Shown: positions 1-7,781 of the stretch, one piece after another
How the letters are laid out: each line of letters begins with the position of its first letter
How positions within the stretch are numbered: the stretch's first letter is position 1
DNA from: an uncultured Campylobacter sp.
Lineage (GTDB): Bacteria; Campylobacterota; Campylobacteria; Campylobacterales; Campylobacteraceae
Direction: 5' to 3'
Length of the DNA stretch: 42,048 nucleotides
NCBI RefSeq assembly: GCF_938045345.1
Contig: NZ_CALIMS010000046.1
Coordinates: 1 to 42,048 of the forward strand
The notes under the pieces: model-generated
Database searches by the model: none
What the model saw: the letters and a program-made list of their open reading frames with translations, nothing else
What the model was told of the DNA's origin: nothing
Made by a program: the position numbers and the translations under genes

Positions 1-298
1 GCTTTTCTTTCAAATTTAGCGGATCGGTTTTATCCTGGATAAAAAGCCTCATCTGGCCTTTCGGGACTAAATTTACCTTCCTGCAAGCGATCTCGCAGTC
101 GGTACAGCCGACGCATTTGTTCTGATCGAATATCATGCCGTAGTGCGGCTTTTTAGGCTCTTGCTTTTTGGCGCTCGCGTTTGCGTCTTGCGCGCTTTTA
201 TCCGCGCTGTTTTGCGCGAGTAAGCTTGAGGCGATTGCGCCAAGCCCCAAAGAGCCGAGTGCGGCGGATTTTATAAAATTTCTTCTTTGCTTTTGCAT
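1..298 (-). CDS. mccC: MccC-like Tat-exported ferredoxin-type iron-sulfur protein (5' part only)
   Basis: Only the first 99 codons lie in the window; the gene runs off the left edge. The start ATG at 298 is preceded by a strong GGAGGAGA ribosome site. The N-terminus has a Tat signal (RRNFIK followed by a small-residue hydrophobic stretch) and then the first cluster motif CVGCTDCEIAC at about residues 64-74, which is the NrfC/DmsB type of multi-[4Fe-4S] electron-transfer subunit. In Wolinella succinogenes the sulfite reductase operon has an iron-sulfur protein MccC after MccA and MccB, expected to pass electrons from the NrfD-like quinol dehydrogenase MccD to MccA. The same order is seen here. 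The name rests on this context; the rest of the protein is not visible. Confidence 0.85.
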   Translation of the reverse strand, partial: MQKQRRNFIKSAALGSLGLGAIASSLLAQNSADKSAQDANASAKKQEPKKPHYGMIFDQNKCVGCTDCEIACRKVNLVPKGQMRLFIQDKTDPLNLKEK

Positions 299-326
299 AT
301 TCTCCTCCGACTAAATTTAAGCAAAA

Positions 327-1100
327 CTACTTTGTTTTGTTCGCGTCGTGAAAGCTTTTGGCCTCGCTCTCGCTAAGTTTTTTCGCCGCATCGGCAAGCT
401 CGCCGGGCTTTAAAACTTTTAGTAGTTCGGCTTCAAAAATCACCACAGAACCCGCAGGAATTCTATCTACGTCCACGTTGCCGTAGGCTAAATTACTAGG
501 GATTGTAAATTTATATTTCGAGCCCGTATTCATCAAAAGCAACCCCTCGCGCAATCCGTCGATTAAGCCTATCATAGAAAGATGCGCCGGAATTTTAGAC
601 GCGAAAGTATCGTCAAATACACTACCATTCGTCAAATACGCCTTGTAGTTCATCACTACTACGCTCTCAGGCTTTGGCTTTTCGCCCATACCTAGCTTTA
701 GAATTTCATATTGAAGACCGGATTTCGTGGTTTTAACGTCCGGATTTTTGGCATTTTTCGCCATAAATTCCTTGCCTGCTTTTAAATTTTTATCAAGCTC
801 CGCTTTGGAATTTGTTTCTACGATCTTATTTAGCTTATCGGCTCTTTGATTCAAAAGCGCAATAATTTCCTCATCTTTTAGTTTCTGCTGCTTTTTAAGA
901 GCGTCCAAAAACCCCTCTATCACCGCATCTAAGTCGTATTTGACACCTAACGCGGCTTGTGAATGCAGCTGGTTTGAAACATAGCTTCCGGTGGAAGCTC
1001 CGATGCTATAAGATTCTTTTTGTTCTTGCGTAGTTAAATTCGCGCCCAACGCGCAGCTTGCCAAAACGATAGGCAAGAAAATTTTTAGTCTTTTTTGCAT
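327..1100 (-). CDS. mccB: MccB-like periplasmic FKBP-type peptidyl-prolyl cis-trans isomerase
   Basis: 257 residues. A signal sequence (1-20, possibly with lipobox LASC at Cys16) is followed by an FKBP_N dimerisation region (about 25-115) and an FKBP catalytic domain (about 125-235, containing YKAYLTNGSVFDDTF and the IPAGSVVIFEAELLKV strand), so it is a Mip/FkpA-type foldase. It would catalyse proline isomerisation in periplasmic proteins. It lies 52 bp after mccA and 28 bp before mccC, in one minus-strand operon. In Wolinella the equivalent MccB accompanies the octahaem sulfite reductase, so a dedicated role in folding MccA is a reasonable inference. The family assignment is firm; the client is inferred. 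Confidence 0.88.
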   Translation of the reverse strand: MQKRLKIFLPIVLASCALGANLTTQEQKESYSIGASTGSYVSNQLHSQAALGVKYDLDAVIEGFLDALKKQQKLKDEEIIALLNQRADKLNKIVETNSKAELDKNLKAGKEFMAKNAKNPDVKTTKSGLQYEILKLGMGEKPKPESVVVMNYKAYLTNGSVFDDTFASKIPAHLSMIGLIDGLREGLLLMNTGSKYKFTIPSNLAYGNVDVDRIPAGSVVIFEAELLKVLKPGELADAAKKLSESEAKSFHDANKTK

Positions 1101-1152
1101 ACATTTGCCTTTTAAATTTCGGGGCCGCGAACTTACGCGACCCCCGAAAGAA

Positions 1153-3228
1153 TTATAAATTATTATTTAGAATTCTTTGAGCCTCTTTAATATACTCTTT
1201 AGCGGCCTCTAGCCTTTGCTTAGTATATTTAAAGCCATGCATACCCCATGAGCCGTCTTTTTCGATAAGATCGACGGTGTCTTGAGCTTTTTCTATTAGC
1301 TCATAGACGCGAGTTTTATCGCTGGAGTTAAGCTTTTTAGTCTCAAGGATCGAGTAAATTCCTTGAATACCGATCTTAACTTGCGAGAAATCGCTCTTAA
1401 TCGGAGTTTGCCAGCCCATAACCTCATCATAAACCTGCTTTTGGTTCTTGAAGTGAAGCGTCTCTTTTAGCTCAGAAACGACAGGGCTGTGGCAGCCTTT
1501 GGTATCTTGCATATCTTTATCTGCCCACGAGGTTCGTGCGCACGACCACATAAGATCGACGAAATTTCGTCCGTCTTTATTTCTTTGGAAGTGCCAATCT
1601 TTCGCATCTCTTGGACCTTTGGCGGCATCGCCTGCGACTAGAGATTTTCTAGCAGGATCGATGTCGATCTTCCAGATGTGCGATCTTCTTTGAGTATCAA
1701 ATCCCGCGTTGTCTTGGAACTGAATAGCGTAGAAGTTCTCGCAGCTCATCATAAACGGCATGTGGCAAGATGCGCAGGTGTTGTCTTTATGCGTATCGGC
1801 TCTTGCAGCGATGTAGGCTTGCTCTTGGTGGCAATCCTTGCACTCTTTTGTGATCTTAGGCTTTGTATAAAACGCGCTCAAATAGCCCTGCTCTGAGTTG
1901 TAATTTACGCCCTTGACGGTTTTATCGCCAACTACCGGTCCAGTGTTATCGTGCGGATCGTGGCAGGTTACGCAACGCATACCTTTCTCGTAGTGAGCGG
2001 TAAAGTAGGACTGAGAGCCTTCAGAGCCACATCCTGGTCCCATAGATTTAAATTTAGAGCTTAGAGATAGATCGGGCTTGCCGTTGTTTAGCGGATTAGC
2101 ACGAGCTAAATCAGGGCTATAGTTAAATCTTTGGTGGCAGCGTTCGCAGTTTGAGGTTCTAAAATTTGTAGCGCCATCCAAGTGACCGCCCGCTCCATGG
2201 CACTCTTCGCAGGTGATACCCTTGGAGATAGTGTGCTTTTGAAGCTCTTTTGCGTTACCCAAAGCGGCATAGAATTCTTTTTTAGTTTTAAAATCGAATT
2301 TGAATGGGTGGCAGACTTCGCAATACGAGCTGTTTGCTTGGAAAAACATCGATTTTTTGTATTTCGCAGCATACGACGCAAGACCTCTTACGTAACCGCC
2401 GTTATCGCCGTATTCCTCAAGTGTGCCTGGGAATTCCGGAACAATCTTTTTAATCTTTTTGACCGTCTCATCGTCTAAATTTAACGCCCAAGTCCTTTGG
2501 AATTGGTTACCGCCGGCTACGATCTGACCGGTACCATCTCGTAGCAAACCGCCCTCTACGTGATAGGTTCCGCGTAGAAGCCATGCATCTACGTAGCCGA
2601 ATTTTGTCCTTAGATGCCCCACGGTCGCATAAATTACGTCAGGGGTAATACCTTTTGGAAGGATCGACGCGGTATCCGGGCTAAATACCGGATCGGTTAG
2701 GTTGTTATTAACCTCCGGGTGCTCGCCCGGGAAGCGGATAGTAGTGGCGTGGCGCGATCTGCTCCATGTCTCATACTGCGCAGGGTGGCACTCGCCGCAT
2801 TTTTCAGGGCCTATGAATTTATTTGGGAATTGCAAAGAAGATCCTGCAGGGATTCTATACATCATAGAGCTATAGCCCTTGCCGTCATCTCTTTTACTCG
2901 CCTTTGAAAAGTCAAATCCATGCCCTTCCGCAAGCCACTCCAAACCTCGGTCGTGAACATCCATCTTACCGACCGTCTTACCGCCGTATTTGGTAAAAAT
3001 CGGGTGATTTTTAAATAGCCAGTCATACATCTCTCGCTCTTCTACGACGTAGTCCTGCAAGGATATGACGCCTCTGCTTTGCAACGTGCCCTTAGGATTT
3101 GCGATGACATCGCGCGATTTTTGCGACATTTCCATCTCATGCCCCATGCCTTCATCAGCACAGGCTCCTGCGGCAAAAATGCTAATACAGGCTAGCGCGC
3201 CTAGTAGCATCTTATTCCATTTTTTCAT
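1153..3228 (-). CDS. mccA: MccA octahaem c-type cytochrome sulfite reductase
   Basis: 691 residues with a Sec signal peptide (cleavage likely after ACA at about 24). There are seven CXXCH sites (Cys144, 303, 340, 361, 419, 463, 485) plus an eighth, unusual site in which Cys563 and Cys579-His580 are separated by exactly 15 residues. This CX15CH motif is the signature of MccA, the periplasmic haem-copper sulfite reductase (sulfite to sulfide) of Wolinella succinogenes. Cys400 and Cys496 sit at the spacing of the two copper-ligand cysteines I recall for the Wolinella enzyme (399 and 495). The start has a GGAGGAG ribosome site. It is first in the operon with mccB and mccC. Attachment of the CX15CH haem needs a dedicated haem lyase, which is not in the window. 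Confidence 0.93.
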   Translation of the reverse strand: MKKWNKMLLGALACISIFAAGACADEGMGHEMEMSQKSRDVIANPKGTLQSRGVISLQDYVVEEREMYDWLFKNHPIFTKYGGKTVGKMDVHDRGLEWLAEGHGFDFSKASKRDDGKGYSSMMYRIPAGSSLQFPNKFIGPEKCGECHPAQYETWSRSRHATTIRFPGEHPEVNNNLTDPVFSPDTASILPKGITPDVIYATVGHLRTKFGYVDAWLLRGTYHVEGGLLRDGTGQIVAGGNQFQRTWALNLDDETVKKIKKIVPEFPGTLEEYGDNGGYVRGLASYAAKYKKSMFFQANSSYCEVCHPFKFDFKTKKEFYAALGNAKELQKHTISKGITCEECHGAGGHLDGATNFRTSNCERCHQRFNYSPDLARANPLNNGKPDLSLSSKFKSMGPGCGSEGSQSYFTAHYEKGMRCVTCHDPHDNTGPVVGDKTVKGVNYNSEQGYLSAFYTKPKITKECKDCHQEQAYIAARADTHKDNTCASCHMPFMMSCENFYAIQFQDNAGFDTQRRSHIWKIDIDPARKSLVAGDAAKGPRDAKDWHFQRNKDGRNFVDLMWSCARTSWADKDMQDTKGCHSPVVSELKETLHFKNQKQVYDEVMGWQTPIKSDFSQVKIGIQGIYSILETKKLNSSDKTRVYELIEKAQDTVDLIEKDGSWGMHGFKYTKQRLEAAKEYIKEAQRILNNNL

Positions 3229-3279
3229 GGCTCCTCCTTTGAAAATCGAATTTTAAATTAGCAAAGTTCTACGTTCGAA

Positions 3280-3311
3280 ATAATATCAACAAAAAAGGGT
3301 GAAAAAGGGAG
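3280..3311 (-). promoter_or_regulatory. Putative mccA promoter with tandem 10-bp direct repeats
   Basis: Reading the minus strand, CCCTTTTT occurs twice exactly 10 bp apart (plus-strand AAAAAGGG at 3292-3299 and 3302-3309), just upstream of a possible -10 TATTAT (3285-3280). The second repeat overlaps the expected -35 position. One-helical-turn tandem repeats are typical for OmpR-family regulators, and an OmpR-family regulator gene (7753-8442) lies nearby. Binding by that regulator is inference. Confidence 0.45.
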
Positions 3312-3327
3312 AAATTTAATGAAGTCT

Positions 3328-3357
3328 AAATTTAACGAAAAGATATCGTAAATATTG
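3328..3357. repeat. Left direct repeat flanking the ABC importer cassette
   Basis: This 30-bp stretch matches 6341-6370 at 27 of 30 positions in the same orientation. It lies in the mccA/importer intergenic region. Its minus-strand reading (IFTISFR then stop) copies the last residues of the histidine kinase whose 3' end contains the right repeat. Confidence 0.7.
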
Positions 3358-3465
3358 ATACTTTTTATTATTTTATTGAAATTTATTCAAAATCGCGCGT
3401 CGTAAAATTTAACCCTTCGGCAAAGATATTTTATAATACTATTTTATAAAAAATATTATTTATGG

Positions 3466-3471
3466 TATAAT
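3466..3471 (+). promoter_or_regulatory. -10 box for the ABC importer operon
   Basis: TATAAT preceded by TATGG, 37 bp before the AAGGAGG ribosome site (3494-3500) of the gene starting at 3508. The extended -10 style fits Campylobacter sigma-70 promoters. No clear -35 is visible, as is usual in this genus. Confidence 0.6.
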
Positions 3472-3507
3472 AGCGGTGAAATTTAACCGTTTTAAGGAGG
3501 TCTCATT

Positions 3508-4590
3508 ATGGTTAGAAAAATTTTATTTATATCGCTGCTGCTTGTTTTTTCAAACGCCGCTACACTCACCGACGTTTTAGACAGGCAGGTTGAGGTAAAG
3601 GACAAGATAGAAAAGGTCGTTTTGACGTTTTATTTCGAAGAGTACTTCGTAACCACGGGTGAAGAGGGCGTTTCGAAAATCGCAGGATGGTCCAAAGGAT
3701 ACTGGAAAGGTCGCAGAGAAGCGACGTGGCAGGCTTTTTTGAAAAAATTTCCGAGCATAGATCAGATCCCCGATGTGGGCTACGTCGGCAAAAACACTCT
3801 ATCGTTCGAGCGCATCGTCTCGCTAAAGCCCGATGTGGTTTTGTTTGCAAAAAACGATTACGAAAAAGTTAAGCAAAATTTGAAAAATTTAGATAGCTCG
3901 GGCATTGCTGCGGTGTTCGTAGATTTTCATGATGAAAATTTACAAAACCACATGAAAAGCATGGAAATTCTAGGCGAAATTTTTGGTAAGCAAGACAGGA
4001 TAGCCGAAGTGAATAAATTTTATAAATCAAAATTCGAGCTCGTAGAACAAAGGCTCGCCAAAGCCAAAAATACGACCAAGCCCAAAGTTTACGTAGAATT
4101 TAGCGAAAAGGCGGGCGCTAGCGTTTTCGGCGTATCGTATGACGATAAGATGTGGGGAGCCTTCGTCAGCGCCGCCGGCGGAGAAAATATCGCAAAAGGG
4201 CTGATAAAAGGCGCCTCCTCGCCGCTCAATCCGGAATTTATAGTCAATAAAAATCCCGATATTATCATATTTGCGGGGAATTATTTTCCAAACGGCGGCA
4301 AGAACATCCCGCTAGGCTACGGCGTAAGCAAGCAGGAGGCCGCGGCAAATTTTAATGATTACGCCCAAAGGAGCGGCTGGCAAAACATAAACGCCGTCAA
4401 AAATCATAAAATTTACGCGATCTATCACGATCTAAGCAGGCATATTTTCGATTTTGCGGGGATTTTATTTTTCGCGAAAAAAATACATCCCGAGCTCTTT
4501 GCAGATATAGATCCTGCCGCAGAGCTGAAGGAATTTTTCGATAAATTTTATCCGGTCGAATTTAGCGGAACGTGGATGATCGATTTTTAA
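3508..4590 (+). CDS. Periplasmic substrate-binding protein of a class III (FepB/BtuF-type) metal-chelate ABC importer
   Basis: 360 residues with a signal peptide (about 1-17). The fold signature is class III: an N-terminal lobe with the conserved stretch SLKPDVVLFAKNDYEKV (about 104-120), a long connecting helix (about 165-190), and a C-terminal lobe with KNPDIIIFAGNYF and WQNINAVKNHKIYAI. It should capture a metal chelate (siderophore, haem, corrinoid or oxyanion are all possible) and deliver it to the permease encoded next. The gene is first in a three-gene plus-strand operon inside the mcc locus. Sequence alone does not fix the substrate; location beside a haem-copper enzyme invites an iron, haem or copper hypothesis but is not evidence for it. 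Confidence 0.85.
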   Translation: MVRKILFISLLLVFSNAATLTDVLDRQVEVKDKIEKVVLTFYFEEYFVTTGEEGVSKIAGWSKGYWKGRREATWQAFLKKFPSIDQIPDVGYVGKNTLSFERIVSLKPDVVLFAKNDYEKVKQNLKNLDSSGIAAVFVDFHDENLQNHMKSMEILGEIFGKQDRIAEVNKFYKSKFELVEQRLAKAKNTTKPKVYVEFSEKAGASVFGVSYDDKMWGAFVSAAGGENIAKGLIKGASSPLNPEFIVNKNPDIIIFAGNYFPNGGKNIPLGYGVSKQEAAANFNDYAQRSGWQNINAVKNHKIYAIYHDLSRHIFDFAGILFFAKKIHPELFADIDPAAELKEFFDKFYPVEFSGTWMIDF

Positions 4591-5600
4591 TGTCCGCAGA
4601 ATTTTATAAAAGCCTCGTCTTTAGAAAAATTTTATTAATATGCTGCGGCACGGGGCTTTTATTAGTTTTATTCGTACTTGATATAGCAAACGGGCCCGCA
4701 AACTACGGTTTTTTTGAAATTTTACAATCCTTCTTTTCGCGCAGCGCAGATAAAAACCTAAGCGTTATAGTCTTTGATATGAGGCTGCCTGCGGCTATAG
4801 CGGCTGTTTTAGCGGGAGCGAGCCTAGGACTTAGCGGCGCCGTCATGCAGACCCTACTAGCAAATCCGCTCGCTAGCCCCTACACCCTAGGAGTGGGCTC
4901 TGCGGCGGGCTTTGGAGCCGCCGTCGGCATAGTATTTTTTGCGGGGAATTTTTTAAGTATAGGATTTTTTGCATTTTTCTTCGCTATTTTAAGCATCGTT
5001 TTCATATACCGTTTATCAAATCGCATAAATCTAGGCTCTTCGGGCATCATTTTAATAGGGATCATTTTGGTTTTTATCTATCAGAGCCTGCAGGCCTTCG
5101 CGATATACGTCGCGGATGAAGCGGAGGTTTCGAGTATTGTTTTTTGGACCTTCGGCTCGCTTTCAAAGGCGAATTACGCGAGCTTATCGATTATGCTCGT
5201 CGTATTTGCGGCGGCATTTTTTATATCGCTTTACAATGCTTGGAGCTTTAACGCGATCTTACTAAGCGACGAAATAGCTCAAAGTATGGGCGTTTGCGTG
5301 CGCTCTTTTAAAATAAAAATGCTGATCTTAGCCTCGGTCTTAACCGCTACTTGCGTCTGTTTCGTGGGCACGATCGGCTTTGTTGGACTACTGGGAGCGC
5401 ACATATCTAGAATTTTAATAGGCGCGGAGCAGAGATTTTTCCTTCCGTTTTCAGCCCTGATAGGAGCTCTGCTTCTTTCATTTTCATCGATTTTGAGTAA
5501 AAATTTAATAAGCGGCGTAATCTTTCCTATCGGCATAATCACCTCATTCATCGGGGCGCTGTTTTTCCTAGCGATCGTGCTAAATAAGGGGCGCGGATGA
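4590..5600 (+). CDS. FecCD-family ABC importer permease
   Basis: A polytopic inner-membrane permease of the BtuC/FecCD family, with about ten hydrophobic segments, the family stretch GASLGLSGAVMQTLLANPLA near the N-terminus, and the GTIGFVGLLGAHISRILIG coupling-helix region near the C-terminus. I prefer the ATG at 4590, which overlaps the previous stop as TAATG and gives 336 residues. The upstream GTG at 4572 would add six residues and has only a weak ribosome site. It forms the transport channel for the binding protein at 3508 and ends in an ATGA overlap with the ATPase gene, so the three genes are translationally coupled. Confidence 0.88.
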   Translation: MSAEFYKSLVFRKILLICCGTGLLLVLFVLDIANGPANYGFFEILQSFFSRSADKNLSVIVFDMRLPAAIAAVLAGASLGLSGAVMQTLLANPLASPYTLGVGSAAGFGAAVGIVFFAGNFLSIGFFAFFFAILSIVFIYRLSNRINLGSSGIILIGIILVFIYQSLQAFAIYVADEAEVSSIVFWTFGSLSKANYASLSIMLVVFAAAFFISLYNAWSFNAILLSDEIAQSMGVCVRSFKIKMLILASVLTATCVCFVGTIGFVGLLGAHISRILIGAEQRFFLPFSALIGALLLSFSSILSKNLISGVIFPIGIITSFIGALFFLAIVLNKGRG

Positions 5601-6319
5601 GGGTTGAGGGCTTAAGCTTTTCATACAAAAACAAAGAAATTTTAAAAAACATAAGCTTCGCCGTAAACGAAGGCGAAATTTTAACGATCCTGGGCGTAAA
5701 CGGCGCAGGCAAAAGCACGACGATGAAATGCTTAGCGGGGATTTTAAAAACGGATGCTAAGATTGATCTGTGCGGCGCGAGCGTCAAGGAGATCGGCTAT
5801 CTGACGCAAAATATTATGCAAGAAGGCGGACTTAGCGTATTTGAGCTGGTGCTTTTGGGCCGCATTTCGAAGCTAAATTTTAAAGTAAGCCGCAGCGATC
5901 TGCAAAGGGTAGAGCATGTGCTAAAGCACGTGGGCATCGAGCACCTCGCAAAAAGAAGCTTTAGCGAGCTCTCCGGGGGCCAACAGAGGCTGGTGCTCAT
6001 AGCTATGGTTTTTGCAAAAACGCCTAAAATCATGCTTTTGGACGAGCCTACCGCAAATTTAGACCTGCTTCATCAAAAAGATATATTAAATTTAATAAGA
6101 GACTACACGAAATTTTATAAAATTTCGACCGTCATAAACATCCACGACATCAATCACGCTCTGAATTACGGCGATAAAATAATGGTGCTGCATGACGGCG
6201 AGATAGCGTTTCTAGGCGCGCCGAAAGATCTGGATACAGCCCTACTGAGCGAGGTTTTCGGCGTGGAATTTGAACTTCTTCAAAACAGAAGCGGCAAAAA
6301 ATTTATCGCAAATTTTTAG
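5597..6319 (+). CDS. ABC importer ATP-binding subunit (FepC/BtuD type)
   Basis: 240 residues with the full ABC set: Walker A GVNGAGKST (about 34-42), signature LSGGQQ (about 123-128), Walker B IMLLDEPTANLDLLH (about 144-158) and the switch His in VINIHDINHAL. It hydrolyses ATP to power the permease at 4590. The start overlaps the permease stop (ATGA). It ends only 19 bp from the convergent histidine kinase gene, and the right copy of the 30-bp direct repeat begins 22 bp after its stop codon. Substrate is unknown. Confidence 0.9.
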   Translation: MRVEGLSFSYKNKEILKNISFAVNEGEILTILGVNGAGKSTTMKCLAGILKTDAKIDLCGASVKEIGYLTQNIMQEGGLSVFELVLLGRISKLNFKVSRSDLQRVEHVLKHVGIEHLAKRSFSELSGGQQRLVLIAMVFAKTPKIMLLDEPTANLDLLHQKDILNLIRDYTKFYKISTVINIHDINHALNYGDKIMVLHDGEIAFLGAPKDLDTALLSEVFGVEFELLQNRSGKKFIANF

Positions 6320-6338
6320 CGCTTCTGCGCGGATTTGA

Positions 6339-7781
6339 TCAAATTTGACGAAAAGAAATCGTAAATATCGCGCCTTCGTCGGAATTCGAAGCGCTTATGC
6401 TCCCTCCGTTTTTTTCGATTATCATCTTACTCATGTATAGCCCGAGCCCGCTGCCCTGCTGTTTCGTCGTAAAGTGCGGCTCAAAAATTTTATCTAGCTG
6501 CGCTTCGTCGATGCGGCTTGCGTTATTTTCGATCGTGATTACTCGCTCGCCCTGTTTTAAAAATGAGCAAATTTTAATCTCGCGCCGTTTAAGCGGCACG
6601 TCCAAAAACGCCTCCTTTGCGTTGTTTATGATATTTATGAGCACCTGGATGAGCTCGTTTACGTTGCCATAAAGCGTGAAATTTTCTTCTATCCGCACGC
6701 TTATGTCGATGACGTGCTTTTTAAGCGAGGCATTTAAAATTTTACGCGCCTGCTCGATCGCCTCGCCGGCGCTAAATTCCCTCTTCGGCATGTTTGGGTT
6801 GAAGAAATTTTTAAAATCCTCGATCGTATCGCTCATAAATTTCACCTGCTCGCCCGCATCCCTGATGCCGCCCTCGAGCCTCTCGTTTGAAAGCTTGCCC
6901 CGCTCGCTATAAAGCTCTAAATTTATGAGCGTGGAGCTGATCTGCGATAGCGGCTGACGCCACTGATGCGAGATATTGCCGATCATCTCGCCCATGAGCG
7001 CGAGGCGGCTTTGATTTATCATCAAAAGCTGGGTTTGCATCTTTAAAGTCGCGTTTTTTTTGTGAATTTTATAGATACAAAATATGCAGATCAAAAACAC
7101 CACAAGCAAGCTTAGGCCGCTAACGACAAACTCTTTGGTGTGATAGAGCAGAATGCTTTTTATCGGAATTTTAAAGCTTATCATCGCGATCGTATCGCCT
7201 AGGCCACCTTTGAAATTTCCCACATCGCCGTAGAGCTCTTGCATCTTTTTAGGCGCTGCGTTGATGCTGTGGCACTCGGTGCACGAAGGCTGAGAGTTTG
7301 TTATCGGCAGACTCAAAAGATACGAGGCACCGCCCTTATCATAGACGATTCTGGAGTATTCTTTGTATCTATTTTCTTTAAAGCCCTCTAAAATTTCATT
7401 CTCAAACTCGCTTCCCTCGTGCTCGGGATTGAGTGGTTCGGTAGCGACGAGCTTGTAGTCGTAGTTGATGTGATTTTTGGCGAGCTGAATTTTATAAATT
7501 TCGCGCGTTATGTAGGTCGAGGACATCAGCCTCGGATCGAAAAAATCCTCGCTTAGAAGCTTTTTTTCTTTAAGCTCGTTTATTAGCGGGCGCTGCACGG
7601 TCGAGACGTAATCGCGCACCGCATTCATCGTATCTAGGATATAAAACGCCTCGCGCCTCGTGTCCTTTAGCGCAAGCTCGCGGTAGAAGTTAAAAACCAA
7701 AGCCGTAATTACGATATATAGCAGCACGAAAACCGCTACGATAAATTTAAATTTATACTTCAAAGAGATACCCCACCGCAT
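6339..7781 (-). CDS. mccS: Sensor histidine kinase with periplasmic haem-type CXXCH domain (MccS-like)
   Basis: 480 residues. TM1 is at about 12-31, followed by a periplasmic domain (about 32-212) resembling the Tll0287/DUF3365 family and containing one haem c motif, Cys167-Thr-Glu-Cys170-His171. TM2 is at about 217-237. The kinase core has the H-box GNISHQWRQPLSQI (His272), N-box NIINNAKEAF and G-box GSGLGLYM. It would autophosphorylate His272 in response to a periplasmic redox or ligand signal. It overlaps the regulator gene by 29 bp. The ATG at 7781 is shown, but a TTG six codons later sits behind GGTGGGG and may be the true start. The name MccS is inferred from proximity to mccA. Confidence 0.85.
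   Translation of the reverse strand: MRWGISLKYKFKFIVAVFVLLYIVITALVFNFYRELALKDTRREAFYILDTMNAVRDYVSTVQRPLINELKEKKLLSEDFFDPRLMSSTYITREIYKIQLAKNHINYDYKLVATEPLNPEHEGSEFENEILEGFKENRYKEYSRIVYDKGGASYLLSLPITNSQPSCTECHSINAAPKKMQELYGDVGNFKGGLGDTIAMISFKIPIKSILLYHTKEFVVSGLSLLVVFLICIFCIYKIHKKNATLKMQTQLLMINQSRLALMGEMIGNISHQWRQPLSQISSTLINLELYSERGKLSNERLEGGIRDAGEQVKFMSDTIEDFKNFFNPNMPKREFSAGEAIEQARKILNASLKKHVIDISVRIEENFTLYGNVNELIQVLINIINNAKEAFLDVPLKRREIKICSFLKQGERVITIENNASRIDEAQLDKIFEPHFTTKQQGSGLGLYMSKMIIEKNGGSISASNSDEGAIFTISFRQI
6341..6370. repeat. Right direct repeat flanking the ABC importer cassette
   Basis: Second copy of the 30-bp repeat (27/30 identical to 3328-3357, same orientation). It overlaps the last codons and stop of the histidine kinase gene. 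Confidence 0.7.

Noticed and set aside
1499..2907. Several plus-strand open frames opposite mccA
   Set aside because: They are antisense shadows of a strongly supported cytochrome gene and lack ribosome sites.
3328..6370. Insertion sequence or transposon carrying the importer
   Set aside because: No transposase, no terminal inverted repeats; 30-bp imperfect direct repeats are too long for ordinary target duplication, so it is reported only as a flanked cassette.
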